A stretch of DNA of 64,000 nucleotides from Alisma plantago-aquatica (GCA_963693085.1 OY856409.1:503410303-503474302), one strand, 5' to 3'; positions 1-11,869 are shown, counted from the stretch's first letter. A program made the numbers and translations. Notes: a model not told the origin generated them from the sequence alone.

Positions 1-605
1 AGCTTTGTTTGTAGCCTTGAATGTTATATCCTTCTTTCTTCCTTTTTGAAGTTCCAACTCCAATATTTCTTCTTCTTCAAAAGTAACCTCATGTGTCTCA
101 AGGTTGTCTATGAGTTGCACCATCTTCAATGTGGTAAGGTCATTTTCTTCTTCAATGGACGTCACCTTTGGCTTGTAATTTAGAGGCAAGTATCTAAGAA
201 TCTTGAACACTTCATCTTCCTCACTATTTTACGTACCCAAGGCACTCAAGTTGTTAACAATAGAAGACAACCATGCATATATTTCAATAAAGATTCATTA
301 GGTTGCATGCAAAATTGTTTAAATTTTTGTCTAAGCATGTTAATCTAGGTATTCTTAACTTTAGATGCACCTTCATGTGTAACCAAAAGCTTATGCCATA
401 TTTCATAAGAGATTTCACATGTAGACATCCTATTAAACTCATTTACAAAAATATAACAATATAAAATACTTACTGCTTTTGCATTCAATAAAACTTCTTT
501 TACCGTTTCAAGACTCCATGTTTCATACTCCATGTTAGGAAGTGTATAAGACAAGGAAACCATTCTCCAATGCTCCAGGTTGATCCCTTTGAAGTAGAAT
601 TGCAT
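1..605 (-). pseudogene. Ty1/copia gag fragment (UBN2-type), 5' part of an element leaving the window
   Basis: The minus strand encodes a copia Gag remnant. Positions 605-345 are one open stretch of 86 residues whose C-terminal part (YEIWHKLLVTHEGASKVKN) matches the conserved tract of the UBN2/gag-polypeptide family. Toward position 1 the match continues after a frameshift and at least one stop, with the conserved pattern LRYLPLNYKPKV, a TSIEEENDLTTL tract and a THEVTFEEEE tract. Gag forms the particle that packages element RNA. The first methionine near 605 follows a leader with a PBS at 733-744, as expected for the 5' end of a minus-strand element whose pol lies left of the window. It is broken and cannot be functional. 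Family assignment is from motif recognition only. Confidence 0.8.
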
Positions 606-732
606 CCTTCTTTTTCAATAAGTGTAGCTGTTTCCATCAAAGGGTGGTGGCCAGCTCACATAAGCCTTTGAGGTTGAGGTTGTGTAAAACATTGTCCCCC
701 ATTCAAGATCGGTTAAGGCTCCTTCAATACCT

Positions 733-744
733 ACTCTGATACTA
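733..744 (-). other. Primer-binding site of the copia element
   Basis: The minus strand reads TAGTATCAGAGT, 10 of 12 matches to the plant initiator-Met tRNA complement TGGTATCAGAGC. It lies two bases from an LTR edge ending in CA (minus sense) and about 130 bp upstream of the gag remnant, the correct order for an LTR retrotransposon. Confidence 0.75.
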
Positions 745-1054
745 ATTGAAAAGATCTAGAGGGGGGGTGATTAGAGCTTTTGGTACTTTAAAATATAATT
801 GAAAATTTAAAGCAAAGAAGGAGGAGGAAAAAAGGAATATACTAGGATTTAAAGTTGTTCCAACCTTTGAATCAAAGGTTGTCAATCCACTACCCAAATA
901 TTTCCAATTGGGATTTTGAAAAGTGGTTTATTTTATTCACCTCGCAAGGATGTTACAACAAAATACAATCACCTTCCACCTCCTTGAAATAGCCTCAACC
1001 TCCTTGAAGTAGCCTTCTTGAAGCAACTTTAAGCTCTTGGAGCAACCTTAACCA

Positions 1055-1278
1055 CCTTGAAGTAGATCCTCCATCTTGAGGTAGCCTTCACCTAGAAGTA
1101 GTCTCAACATCATTTGAAGAATCCTTCTTGAAGTAACCTCAAGCAACCTTAGAGAAGCCTTCACCACCTTGAAGTAGCTCCACCACCTTGAGATAGTCGT
1201 CACCTAGAAGTAGATCCAACCTCCTTTGAAGAAGCCTTCCTGAAGTAACCTCAAGCACACCTTAGAGCAACCTTCTTT
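1055..1278. repeat. Two-copy degenerate tandem repeat in the copia LTR, about 112 bp units
   Basis: The unit beginning CCTTGAAGTAG at 1055 recurs at 1167 with the same order of sub-blocks (CACCTAGAAGTAG, then GAAGTAACCTCAAGCA). Shorter CCTTGAAGTAGCC-like words continue leftward to about 970, so the array grew from a shorter unit of roughly 20-25 bp. Confidence 0.7.
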
Positions 1279-1618
1279 TTCTTGAATTAGCTCCAAGAAA
1301 CCCCCTTAGACAACCTCCTACACTTCTAGTAGTCAAGGAGAACAAATTCAATACAAAGGAAATAGATTGGAAGAAAGAAATACTTAACCAATGAAGTACA
1401 TCATCTTGATTCCTATAGTAAGTGTATAGATCTCCTAACCACTAGATATGGACGTTGGCATGTAGTGAATAGGAGATAGTAGTTGTAGGACACAACTTTG
1501 GAGCACCAGGAATAAGATAGCAAGTGATTCTCAACATTGTTGCTCTCTAGAATGATTTCTCAAGTGTAGCTTGTGTCTTGTTGTATGAAAGTGATAATTT
1601 GGGTGTCCTAAGGCCTCT

Positions 1619-1630
1619 CCTATTTATAGG
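1619..1630 (-). promoter_or_regulatory. LTR TATA box
   Basis: CCTATAAATAGG on the minus strand is a good plant TATA box in a GC-richer local context. Its distance from the PBS-side edge of the LTR fits a copia promoter. Expression cannot be judged from sequence. Confidence 0.55.
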
Positions 1631-2565
1631 AATAGTTTACAAGTGATTAGGGATGTTGTAGGGAGTGTCTAGAGTGTTCTTAGTACTTGACTAGCCATTA
1701 GGTAGAAAGTAGTTGGGTTGCAATGGCTAAAATGTTTGTTAAAAGTGAAGTTTTTAGAACTTTTCTTGGTCGATAATATCGTCGACTGGATTGACTTTCA
1801 GTTCACAAACTTGTCGACCAGATTAACTCTTGGTCCACAAACTTGTTGACATGATGACTGTCTTAGTTCGGCTGGATCTAAAAACTATATGTCTGTCTAT
1901 CTCTTGTTTAAACTTGTTACAACAACTATATCTCAGTCAAAAATATTGTTGACCGCAATTGATTCAGAACTATAGATTTACAAAGTTATTTCTCAATTTT
2001 CTGAATCTTCGACCCAGTGATTCTTTGTCGACAATTTTGTCAACCAAGAAAGATTTTTGCAAGGATTTGCAATGTATGTGAGGTCCTATTGATGTTTGAT
2101 ATGAAACATGTCAACCCTAAAGTCTTCATGTGAATGTAAGATAGGGTTGTGGGTGATAGGGAAATATAATGTTTGATTTACATGATATCTAAGTACTTGT
2201 ACACTATATACCTGCACAAGTTTTGACATTGAGTATACATTGAAGACAATCATGAAAATATTAAACATTTAAGTTCCTTGATCTTCAATTATCCACTTTG
2301 TATATCTTCTCATCATCTTGAACCCTAAAATACTCAAGTAGCACATCAGATCCACAAGAATGAAATGTTTGTCATTATCACAACAATGGGTATGCTAATG
2401 TCCAATTTAGACAAGAAAGACTTCTCAACCATTTTCAATCTGTATCAATGGTCGATAGAACCATAAAGGCTAGCTCTCATTCAAAACCTACATTATGGCT
2501 AGTGCACTCGATCCAATTTGATCAAGCATGCTATTCAATTTAGTATTTTTCCTTAATGTCGATTC

Positions 2566-2570
2566 ACTGT
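2566..2570. repeat. Target-site duplication, left copy (ACTGT)
   Basis: Identical to 6557-6561 on the other side of the TG...CA segment. Five base pairs is the usual length for LTR retrotransposon integration. Confidence 0.75.
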
Positions 2571-3723
2571 TGTGGCAACACATCCCATTATCACACAGAT
2601 AACGAAGTGTTACGCAAAAACGTGTGGAAAACACTATAACCACAGATTATGAAAACACGGGTTAATTAAAACCGATTGCGGAAAACTGATAAACTGTGAA
2701 ACTATTACATTCCAGTCCTCATCTTGCACAGAAACATATCATATATATACATACACGAGATTTGCTATGTGTCCACAGCTCAGGAACAGTTGTTCATCCA
2801 TCCCATGAGTTCACCACCTGTTCATATACATAGAGGCCCGCATCCAGACAACAGCAGGATATACAAACATTATCAATCGTTCATCGTGAAACAACGTCAA
2901 AACACTGGCAAGGACCTGAGAGTACAAGGATGACTCTAGACTCTACTACAAAACATCCAAAATAGCAGCATATCCATCTCTTGCCTTCTATTGCTCATTA
3001 AGCTACTCGTCCGCAACACCACGACCACCACCACGTCTAGCTCGACCACCTAAAAAGGGTGTAAACCAGTGGGGTGAGACAATTGAACAATTGTCCCAGT
3101 GGGAAACATAACTCCCCACCGCAACTACAGAACCTTAGCAAGATAAACTATAACAGCAGATAACTATCAACAGGTATAACAAGAGCAGTTTATATAGAGC
3201 AAAGGTATTCTTACCGACAAACTTACCAGCTGTACAAAAGCATATAACCAGATATCTCTCAATGGAACATGATTGATAAGATAAGATATATCACTATGTA
3301 ACATGATTATCAGAATAAGGTATATTGTCACTTAACTTGATTATCAAAATAAGACATATCACCACATACCTAATGAATATAGAAGTAACTGTAATATATA
3401 ATAGAGTTATTACACAAACAAGGTCTCAACCAATGTTTCGTGTTTATCTTAAGCAGTAAGTACTAAATGGCTGTATTACATATTATTATGCCCTGAGGAT
3501 TTGAACTGTACCGTTCAAATCCAACCTTCGGTTACCAAACCCAAGTCGGTGCCATACAAGGTCAATGGAAGAGCCGGACTCCATGACCTCCCACCTCGTG
3601 GTCAGTACATGAGCACAACACAAGCAGGACCGCAGTCTCATGCTAAAGTGGTCTAAGCCATAGGGTCAGCTCCATAGGCTACCCTCTCTCTAGCCCGCCT
3701 TGGTACAGGTCTCGGCGCTAGTA

Positions 3724-3822
3724 AACTGAGCCACAGGCCTGTTCACCATGCTCTGAGCCATGAACGCATCCATGCTCCTCATATCACATATCCTGAGCCA
3801 TGGGCCTGTTCACCATGCTCCA
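3724..3822. repeat. Direct repeat inside the solo LTR
   Basis: The phrase CTGAGCCACAGGCCTGTTCA near 3725 recurs about 68 bp later as CTGAGCCATGGGCCTGTTCA, each followed by CCATGCTC. This is a short local duplication with two substitutions. Confidence 0.7.
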
Positions 3823-4979
3823 TATACATATATCTGAGTCTGCAACTGAAGTTACACTCTTACCTCCTCATTTTCAGGCTAGGAGCAACCTACACATATT
3901 CAACAATATGCGCTTCCAGGTTAACCCGTAGGAGAACTCGTTTCACCATCACCAAGTCCTGACGATGATGGATCTATGGCCAGGGCAAACTACATGATTT
4001 GATTCCACTGTAATTATTTAGTATCTTTTAGATGGATTGCAAGATTCAACCAAGTTGTATAACATGCAAGATATAACAGAAAGTAAATAACATTATATTA
4101 TTATTGAAACCACATCAACCTGATCCATCTCAAGGATTCAACATCACATGTTACCACTTGGCCTCTTGCCAACCATCCAGATCCATCTCAAGGATCATCA
4201 CATACCATGGGACTTAAATCCCTCATCATGTACTGCTAATGCCCTCTTCAAGGTTTACATCATCATCATGGAACAACACATCATACATACAATCTCATCA
4301 ATCAGAGTATTATCAAAGTGATGTTACTCATCACATATGTCACAAAACATCACCTGCATGGTTAGGGTACACAATAATCATACTTTCAACATAAAGACTA
4401 TACTTACCATCACAAGATGATATTCAAGATATTGTACTTATTCTTACACTATTTGATGATCAAGTGTATTAAGCACATCATTAACAAACCATACCTATAC
4501 TTATCCTCATCTCAAAATTATACAAATAATCAGGGTGTTCACTATATATAGAAATCATGTTGAGTATACAGAGCAAACACTATTATTACCACTATCATTA
4601 CTGTCACCATCCACTATCATCATTATTATTATATCATTAAGCAAGTTATTAGTGTAACTTCCACTTAGCATCATCATTAACAAATAAGCATAAAGATCAT
4701 ATTGTTACCACTACCTTCCTTATTATCATCACTACTATTATCAACATCATTACTACCATTATTACCATCGTTATTGTTGTAAGGCATCAATATCGTTTGT
4801 TTGTGTATAACCAACCACGTCCATGGTACAAGGAACCATCACTAGAAGATCATACAACCCTCACTATAACTCTGCTTCACAACCTGCATCCAAACACAAA
4901 CAACAACGGCTAGCAAGGAGGGCAGCAACGCTGCGCGACACAGTGTTACAAGGGTAACACGCGTCAGAGGGGAAACGGT

Positions 4980-6250
4980 GTGTCGGTTAACGCCCGTTGC
5001 ACCTCTTGTCGGCCGACACACCAAGAAGTGTGACGCCCGTCACATCCCAAACGCAACGCCCGATACTCAAGGGCTATCGTCCATATCTCAACCCACTTCA
5101 CAAATAGGAGAAAGAGATAACTTGCTCCACTAAACGTGCTACAACAACCCACGGCCTAACGGCCAGAACACACCAAAGAAAAAGGGTGTGACGCCCGTCA
5201 CAACCTAGCCCTATCGGCCGTCACAACACAAGGCTATTGCCCACCAACAACCACCATGCTCAACAAGGCCTATCGGCCAACACTCCAAACATAGCCTATC
5301 GTTCCACTCAAGGAAACAAGCCACACATGGCCATGTCGTCCACCACAAGGATCACCATGTCACTCAGGTCTACCATCCATCATAAAGACAACGGTGTCGC
5401 TCAACACAAGAAGGACCATATCGTCCATCACCACCATAACGGACAACACTATTCCAGCCTAACCTATCGCCCACCACAAGGGCAAGGATGTCGCCCAACA
5501 CCAAGAACACTCATGTCGTCCAACACACCAAAACAAAGGAGGGTATCGCCCAACACAGGTCACCACCTACCTCCAGCACAAGGAAACTCAAACCCTAGAA
5601 AGCAAGGTACACATGGAAACCCTAAACCCTAAGGGGGATCCAGTCACCAAAGGTACAAAAGCAAGGAACTAATCTAAGCTACTAGCATAAAAAAAGATTA
5701 TAACAAGAGGTAATGGAGTTAGGGTTAGAAATTATGCAACCCGCCTTAAGCTCCAAGCTCCAAGGAAGAAGAAGCACTCCAAGGTCCAAGGGATATCGTC
5801 CACCAAAGCTCCTTCAAGGGGGTATCGGCCACCACTGCTACTCCAGGAGAGTGTATCGGCCAAAACAAGCAAAGAAGGAGAGGGGTGTCGTGCACTCAAG
5901 GTGGAGGAGAGACCAAAGGATCAAAGGAAGCTAAGGTAAGGGAAAGAACCACCTATATAGAAGGGAAGGGAGGAGAAAACAAGGTAGATCCATGCTAAGT
6001 GTATTCCACCCAAGGGACACTTGTCCAAGAGCTCAAGCCACCACTCTAGCAAGGTCTAAGACACTTGTCCAAGATGTGCACCAAGTGTCCACCAAACAAG
6101 ACCAAGCAACACGGGCGACACAACTAGAAGCTCCACTGGGCGACACACCAAGGCACCTAGGCGACACACATGGTTGTTGGACGACACAAACCATCCTAGG
6201 CTGACACACACTCCTCCTTGGGCGACACAAGCTTCACTTGGCCGACACAA
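4980..6250. repeat. Field of dispersed short motifs TRTCGNCC / GGNCGACA in the solo LTR
   Basis: Around twenty copies of an 8-10 bp core (TATCGGCC, TGTCGCCC, TATCGTCC) followed by A/C-rich sequence occur from about 5000 to 5890 at 25-45 bp spacing. From 6110 to 6250 the same core appears in the opposite orientation (GGGCGACACA and variants, seven copies). The spacers are not conserved, so this is not a plain satellite. Short palindromes of the same core are present, for example TGTCGGCCGACA at 5007-5018 and GTGACGCCCGTCAC at two places near 5030 and 5187. Confidence 0.7.
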
Positions 6251-6556
6251 GGCTCAAGCAAGCCCAAACAAGGCACCTCAAGGCCCAAAACAACTCAACC
6301 AAGGCCCAAGAAACTCAAACAACAAGCCCAAGCCTTCCTCTCAACCCTAGAGGAAGCAAAGAGAAGGAAACATCTCACAAGATGGAAAACTTGCACACAA
6401 AACCCTAAACTTGGGTTATTTGCAAGTAGCCCCTCAAACTCTCAACAAAGCTCAACCAAGCCCTAATCACCACTAAAGGTGATTAGCAGGCACCAAAGCA
6501 CCAAGGTTAAGCAAAACAAACAGGGTAAACCCTAAACGAAGGTCAGGGTCCTTACA

Positions 6557-6561
6557 ACTGT
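6557..6561. repeat. Target-site duplication, right copy (ACTGT)
   Basis: Identical to 2566-2570; together they bound the solo LTR exactly. Confidence 0.75.
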
Positions 6562-6689
6562 AGTGGAGAAAGGAAAACCTAGATCACATAAAGTGAAAAC
6601 TAAAAGAAATGCTAAAACTAAGGTAGAGAGAAAGAGAGATTGAGTTGCCTCTTGTGAAGTTCTAATTTAAAATTGATTAGCTTGACCAT

Positions 6690-7740
6690 TTTTGTTAATT
6701 ATTCATCACATTATGGCTGAGAGAGCTTCTGATTAGGTTTCCTTGTGAAAGCTTCATCCTCATAGTAGTTTTCCAAGCATTCTATTTACTAAAAAGTTTT
6801 GGATTGTTACTATGAATTTCCATCACTCATGATGGGTATACTTTAACCACTAAAATGGTCCAAACCAATGAGATCTTAGTTTCTTGGGGATTAGTCAGAT
6901 GGCAGAGTTGAAAAGCAAAACATTGTTTCTTTCCAAGATTTCCTTATTATTTATATGAGCATCATGCCATACCTTGGTCCTTCATTTGTATATTTTGGCA
7001 TTCAAATTCATGTAGATGGAGTTCTTCTAGCTCTTGGACTTTTAACAACCTCTTTTCTATTGATAATTAGGAGTCCATGTTGAGGTTTTTGATCATCTAG
7101 AGAGCCTTGTACTCAGGTCATAACAAAATTTTTGATACAACTTTTTGTAGATTAAACGATAGAGGATTGTGCCGATAGGAATTTTGAAATCAATGAGATA
7201 TGCCCAAAGAGCATCATTGAGTTTGGTTGACTAGTTTTTCCTAGATTTTGTGACAGTCTTATCCATGATTTTCTTAAATTAACGATTTGATACTTCATCT
7301 TACTTGGCATTTTATGGTTGGTAAGGCATATAAATCATATGTATGACCCATAATTCTATAATTATTCTTCAAACTGACATTTGAAAAAATGTGAACCACT
7401 TTTGCTTATTACACTTGTGGTACAACAAATTTGGGAAAAGCAATTTATTTAGCATCTTCATAAAAATCACTAAGTCATAGGTGCAAAGCCACTATTTTGA
7501 TCCATTTGAACATGTAGTCTAGTATAATCAGAATGTAATGATTTCTTAAATAAGGCAATGGCTCCATATAATCACTTCTTTGTACATCAAATATTTCTAC
7601 CTCCATCCAAACAATGAGAGACACTTCATTCTGGTAAGAGATATTACATATTCTTTGAAATGCATCACTGCATTGAAATACGCTTGAAAATATTTTAAGA
7701 TTCATGGGTATAACCTAGAGTGTAATACATTCATTTTGGT
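6690..7740 (-). pseudogene. Athila/Tat-type Ty3/gypsy integrase
   Basis: Reading leftward from 7740, the minus strand gives the end of the zinc-binding region (CQR-like FQRICNISYQNE), then the first DDE block (FDVQRSDYMEPLPYLRNHYILIILDYMFKWIKIVAL, within an open run 7705-7475). A decayed block follows near 7400-7250 (MIYMPYQP, then DEVSNR, then LNDALWAYLIDFKIPIGT), then the C-terminal region near 7090-6720 (QELEELHLHEFE, then a VVKVYPS-like tract). This order is that of Athila/Tat integrases. Integrase would insert element cDNA into the genome. Several frameshifts and stops break it; the first Asp and the Glu of DDE appear retained. It ends about 130 bp from the solo-LTR insertion. Confidence 0.8.
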
Positions 7741-7899
7741 ATTTTCCTCTTCCAAATGTCCTCCATAAGCAATGCATGACTATTTTTCCAAAATTTGTGG
7801 ACCTCTTCTTGTGGAAGAGAAATTAAGAATCCCAATTCTTTTTCTTCACATATGCTAACAATTTCTTCTTTTGGTTGTATGTAATATATGGAAAAAGTT

Positions 7900-8440
7900 G
7901 TTAACATGACAAGTATTTGTAGAAGTTAGCTAACCATTGTGTAACCTAGTTGATAATGTGTACTATAATCAATCATCATCTCTGTGTGATGGGTAGGTAT
8001 TCAACATTTTCCATAATGATTCTGGAGAATGTTTGATGACTACATTCTCTTTGTGTTTGTGTCCACACTCTAATGATCAAACTCTTGAAGTAAGAGTATC
8101 CAACTTAGTAGTAAAGGATTTGTATTTCTTTTTCATTATACTTGATAGTACCATGGACTTTATGCAAAATGACCTTTTCTCCAATCATATATTAACAAAA
8201 TGTGTCAAAGTTGTAAACAATCACGAGCATCTCTTTTCAAGTAGATTACTTGGGCTTCATGTAGGAATTTTTTGCATGGTAAATTACATGGTGCTTTTGG
8301 TCCTTATTATACCCCAAATCTAACCTAATGGTGTAATTATTAGAATCACACATTAACTCAAAAAGATTCAAGTTAGGGTCTTGTATGATAGGTGCTAATG
8401 TCAATAAATTCATCTGATTGTACAAAATTTGAGTCAATCA
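7900..8440 (-). pseudogene. Gypsy RNase H domain
   Basis: The minus strand from 8437 encodes APIIQDPNLNLFELMCDSNNY followed by DLGYNKDQKHHVIYHAKN, the start of Athila/Tat RNase H with the catalytic Asp in MCDSNNY. After a frameshift the match continues as a KEIQIF-like and an HKVHGTIKY-like tract near 8150. RNase H degrades the RNA of the RNA:DNA hybrid during reverse transcription. It sits directly between RT (right) and INT (left), the canonical minus-strand order. Confidence 0.8.
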
Positions 8441-8449
8441 TCATAAACA

Positions 8450-9340
8450 GAAAGGTGCATCTTTTTCATCATTTTAGATAATGGATTTTATATCATTGAT
8501 TAGTCCTTAATAAATCTACATTTTTTTTTGCATGACCAAGACAACCTCATACTGATGTTACTGATTAGGGCCACAATAATTTTGAAAGAGCCTTTATTTT
8601 AGTTTTGTTGACTTTGATATCAAACTCTGAAACATTGGGTCTAATTTGATGCCATCTCATACCATACAGTAACAATTTCTTCCCCTTCAGACCAAACTGA
8701 TCTTCACATCATATAGGACCTAAGATAAGTTTCTCAAACAATCATCTAAAGATGATCCATAAATAGAAAAATCTTCTATGCATACTTTAATGAATTTTTT
8801 GAAAATAGAGGAGATTCAACTTTGTAATGTGTTTGGGGAATTTCATAGCCCAAATGGCATTCTTCATATTGAATATGTGCCATTTGTGTAAGTGAACACA
8901 TAATTTTCCTATTTGTCAGGATGGATAGGCATATAATAAAATTTGGATCAACCATCTAAGTAGAAGAACTAAGAATGATGATACAGACACTCCAATACTT
9001 GATCAATTAATGGAAAAGGGAAGTGATTCTTATTTTTGATAGAATTTATCATGCAATAGTCAATACACATTCACCAAAAATTATTGTTCTAGTATCTAGG
9101 TCTTGGTTCTGACTAGCATTTCTCCCTTCTTTGGTATGACATCAAGTGGACTAACCCATTGTTGTCACTGATGCCATAGATGATTCCAATGTCATATATC
9201 TTGATAACCTCCTTTAGGACTACTTCATGCACTTTTCATTTAGTGTTTTTTGTCCTTGAACCTTTGATTAGAAATCTTCCTCTAGGTTGATTTTTTTGTA
9301 TGCAAACTATTGGGTTGAGCCTTTTTTGTCATATATGCAA
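8450..9340 (-). pseudogene. Athila/Tat-type reverse transcriptase
   Basis: Minus-strand blocks in order: MHEVVLKEVIKIYDIGIIYGISD near 9235-9165, MCIDYCMINSIKNKNHFPFPLIDQ near 9075-9000, FNMKNAIWAMKFP near 8870, and the active-site region near 8800, where the family's MDD is read as CIEDFSIYGSSLDDCLRNLS. The catalytic motif is therefore altered, and stops and frameshifts separate every block. The enzyme would copy element RNA to cDNA. The wording of the blocks is specific to the Athila/Tat branch, not chromoviruses. Confidence 0.82.
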
Positions 9341-9689
9341 TATCCCAAGGCTTTTCTTTTTAGTCTATGTTTGGTGAGAAATTGATCATATTGTTCATAT
9401 ATAAGTAAATTTTTTGTATAATGGGGTTCCTTCCCTTGTTATCCAGAATTCATATATGATTCCTTCAAGGAGATGCTTCAATTTGGGGACTATCTTGGGT
9501 GTGAATACATTAGTCATCATTATATGTAGGGAGCTATATTATGCTATATGGTTAATATTCCATTATGTCGTTCCTCCTCTCATATGCCCAAGTAGGAACG
9601 GTTGTCTTTCACTTCTGGGTTTGATATAACTAAGGATGGACTTGTAAGTGCTCTAATGAGTGGACCACTTATGAAGTTCTATTCCTGAA

Positions 9690-10090
9690 TCTTTGCACAT
9701 AGTTGATTGAAATAGTCTAGAAATTAGTTTGATTCCATCAACGGAAGATAACTCATGTTGTCTACGATGTTGAAGTCAATGTTATAATTTCCTACCCAAA
9801 TGGTGATGATCTCTCCTACGATGTTAATAAAGTGTAATGTTCTTGAAAGGAAAGGGCATCCATAGATTACTAGGAAGAGGGGGTATTTGATGGCATCGAT
9901 AATTATAATGTCGTAGAGAATGAATATTCTTCCAATTGAAATGGGAACATATTTAACAACTCCTATTGGGCTTATGAAGGAATTAACTATCAGCTATATT
10001 TGTATATTTGACTCTGTCATATTATTCAATTGTAGAATGTACTAAATATAATGCATAAGGCTAATGTTGGTGCCTATATCAACTAGACCA
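9690..10090 (-). pseudogene. Athila/Tat protease region
   Basis: Immediately after the linker at 10331-10083, the minus strand reads LIDIGTNISLM, a degraded form of the CDLGASINLMP active site of Athila/Tat proteases. Further left are FISPIGVVKYVPISIGRIFI and ...FLVIYGCPFLSRT, matching the flap and the IILGRPFLAT segment. The catalytic Asp-Leu-Gly has become Asp-Ile-Gly, and the frame is interrupted. Confidence 0.7.
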
Positions 10091-10331
10091 TGCCTTTCAT
10101 GGAATCCCCAATGTGGGAAGGAAATATGGAACCTTTTGGGTCCTTCAACTTAGTTGCCATATTGTCTTGGATGAATGTAGTGTCCATCATGTCTAGTTGG
10201 ATAATATCAATCTCCTCACACTTGCATTTCTTTGTGATGATGTCTTTAAGAAACTTTTTATAAGTAGACATTTCATAAATAGTGTATAGAATTGGCACAT
10301 CCATATCTATTTTTTTATTGTTTCCAAGCAA
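10083..10331 (-). pseudogene. Gag-protease linker of the Athila/Tat element
   Basis: An 82-residue open stretch reads VPILYTIYEMSTYKKFLKDI, ITKKCKCEE, then KLKDPKGSIFPSHIGDS. This is the characteristic segment between Gag and protease of Athila/Tat gypsy elements (P-x-Y-x-KFLKDIL, then PPKLKDPGSF-x-IPC-x-IG). Its start at 10331 is only the first Met after a stop; the original frame continued from Gag on the right. It is the best-preserved part of this element. Confidence 0.82.
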
Positions 10332-10369
10332 ATGTTTTACATCTTATTGAGTTGAGCTCTTACTATCCT

Positions 10370-11050
10370 GTAACGTAAGGGTGCTTCCGTATATAAGGAT
10401 CAACAATTTGTCCTTCTGCTGTGATGGCATCTGTTCCTTGTGCAACCTTTCTAGGTTTCGATTTCTATGAGCATTCTTGACCCATTGAACAAATTTCATA
10501 TTCATCTTCAATCAGTGTTTGATCTTCTACTGTGAAGGAGAATCAAGAATCATGCCAGATTGTAAAGTGGTCATCTTTGCATACTCATGATTTCTAGGAT
10601 TTTGGTCATATGTAGACGAAACAAAACTACCAGGTTCTTGATTGATACATCCATTAAATCCAACAGATGATCAATCATCATATTGCCCTATTACAAGTCA
10701 TCGATTTGTGTGTTCACCATCCCCATCTGGGTTTACATTGTGTTCATCAAGTTACTATTATTTATCATGTCTTTCCCATTTTTTTATCTCAAGGAGTTCA
10801 ACTACTTGATTGTCTTTTATTACAGATTCATAAAGCTTCCCAATTGTTCTCCATTTAAGTTTCCTTATTGGTTAAGACCTCTAATTAGATGGAAATTATT
10901 GGATTGCTAGAAATTGGGTGGATTTTGAACTCTCCAAGAATATTTGGTTGTTGATTCAGTATATGGAGATTTTTTATTGCCCCAAACTATGGTCCAAGAG
11001 TGCAAGCATTGTTGCCCATTATAAATGGATTAGACTTCAAATTTGTACAT
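10370..11050 (-). pseudogene. C-terminal Gag remnant of the Athila/Tat element
   Basis: The minus strand holds scattered matches to the C-terminal part of Athila Gag: a MVNTQIDDL-like tract near 10700, a KMTTLQSGMILDS tract near 10560 resembling the conserved LRSGK motif, and a KFVQWVKNAHRN stretch near 10480. There is no open frame. The match fades near 11050, so the N-terminal half of Gag is missing or unrecognisable. Confidence 0.55.
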
Positions 11051-11869
11051 AGCTCCTAGAGATGCACACAACTAAATATGAGATCTATGGTACTAAATGG
11101 GGTCGGCCACTAGGATAAGGGTGGAAGTTACATAAGAAACAAAAGATATTAGCTTAGCTAAGTCAAAATGAAAATTTTTATTGAGCATTCTGAAAAAGAA
11201 CAAAGTCATTAACAACAAAGACAATATATGTTACAAAGATAAAAATGGATCATTAGTATTACTATAAGTTGAAACTTGGACTGTATTTTACCGAATAAGT
11301 TTACCCTTCAACCATGAAATATTTCCTTCTATTTTATATCCTAAACCATTACTCTACAAGTACTCATCACCATTATCTAATGCCTTTATTATTTGTGATA
11401 TGAAGGTAGATTATTGCCAAAGGATTCCTCTCTCTCAAGATGGAAGGAAAATGACTATGGAACATAAATGTAAAACTATTATTTGGTTGTCCCTGATTCT
11501 TATGGATTGTCACTCTTTCAAAATTTAGATCTTCAATAATATCATCCTTCAAAGTCAAACATACCAAACATTATGATATGGTAGCTAATCCATGCAAGAA
11601 GATTATTAAAATCAGAGTAAAGAAACAAAACTGGCAATAATATATATCAAATAGAAGATGTGTAATCACATGGTTGGGGAGGTCTAGAGGTTATTTTGAA
11701 TCCATGTTTTAAAAGGTTTATCCACTCATGATTTGGATGGGCATTATCAAAATACAACTTGACTTAGCCATTGTCTTCTAGGTTAAATAATAAAATAACA
11801 ATATTGAGAAAAGAAATTGATTACTGGGTATATCATCTCAGAGCTACTCACTTTTTGGCTTAGAATCTT
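11051..11869. other. Unassigned AT-rich stretch
   Basis: No domain recognised. A 64-residue minus-strand open run at 11567-11373 has no family resemblance I can name. By position it could be leader or LTR of the Athila/Tat element. Confidence 0.4.

Larger units (their letters stand above)
747..2565 (-). mobile_element. 5' LTR of minus-strand copia element (outer boundary unclear)
   Basis: The inner edge is defined by the terminal CA (minus sense) beside the PBS and the polypyrimidine tract common at plant copia LTR ends. A minus-strand TATA box lies at 1619-1630, which would put the transcription start near 1590 and leave about 850 bp of R-U5. The U3 side runs right toward the solo LTR at 2571 with no clear TG edge, so the right end is only an upper limit. 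The body contains a degenerate tandem repeat (1055-1278). Confidence 0.6.
2571..6556 (-). mobile_element. Solo LTR of a large-LTR Ty3/gypsy element (3986 bp)
   Basis: The segment begins TGTGGCAACA and ends GGTCCTTACA (TG...CA with TGT/ACA inverted ends). It is flanked by a perfect 5-bp duplication, ACTGT at 2566-2570 and at 6557-6561. No PBS, PPT or pol remnant occurs inside, so it is a single LTR left by unequal recombination. Minus orientation is inferred from a TATA-like CTATATAGG at 5952-5960 (minus) and from an ACCCCAC...TTTTTAGGTGG tract near the left end, which resembles the 3' part of other gypsy LTRs in this window. A length near 4 kb fits long-LTR gypsy lineages. It contains an ATT/ATC-rich tract (about 4560-4780), a direct repeat (3724-3822) and a CGACA motif field (about 4980-6250). 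Open frames inside are short and low-complexity. Confidence 0.8.

Noticed and set aside
4560..4780. Satellite array of ATT/ATC words
   Set aside because: Only low-complexity trinucleotide drift within the solo LTR, with no fixed period.
5237..5632. 131-codon plus-strand open frame rich in His, Gln and Pro
   Set aside because: It is a translation of the CGACA motif field inside the solo LTR. Composition is low-complexity, several frames are open here, and no domain is present.
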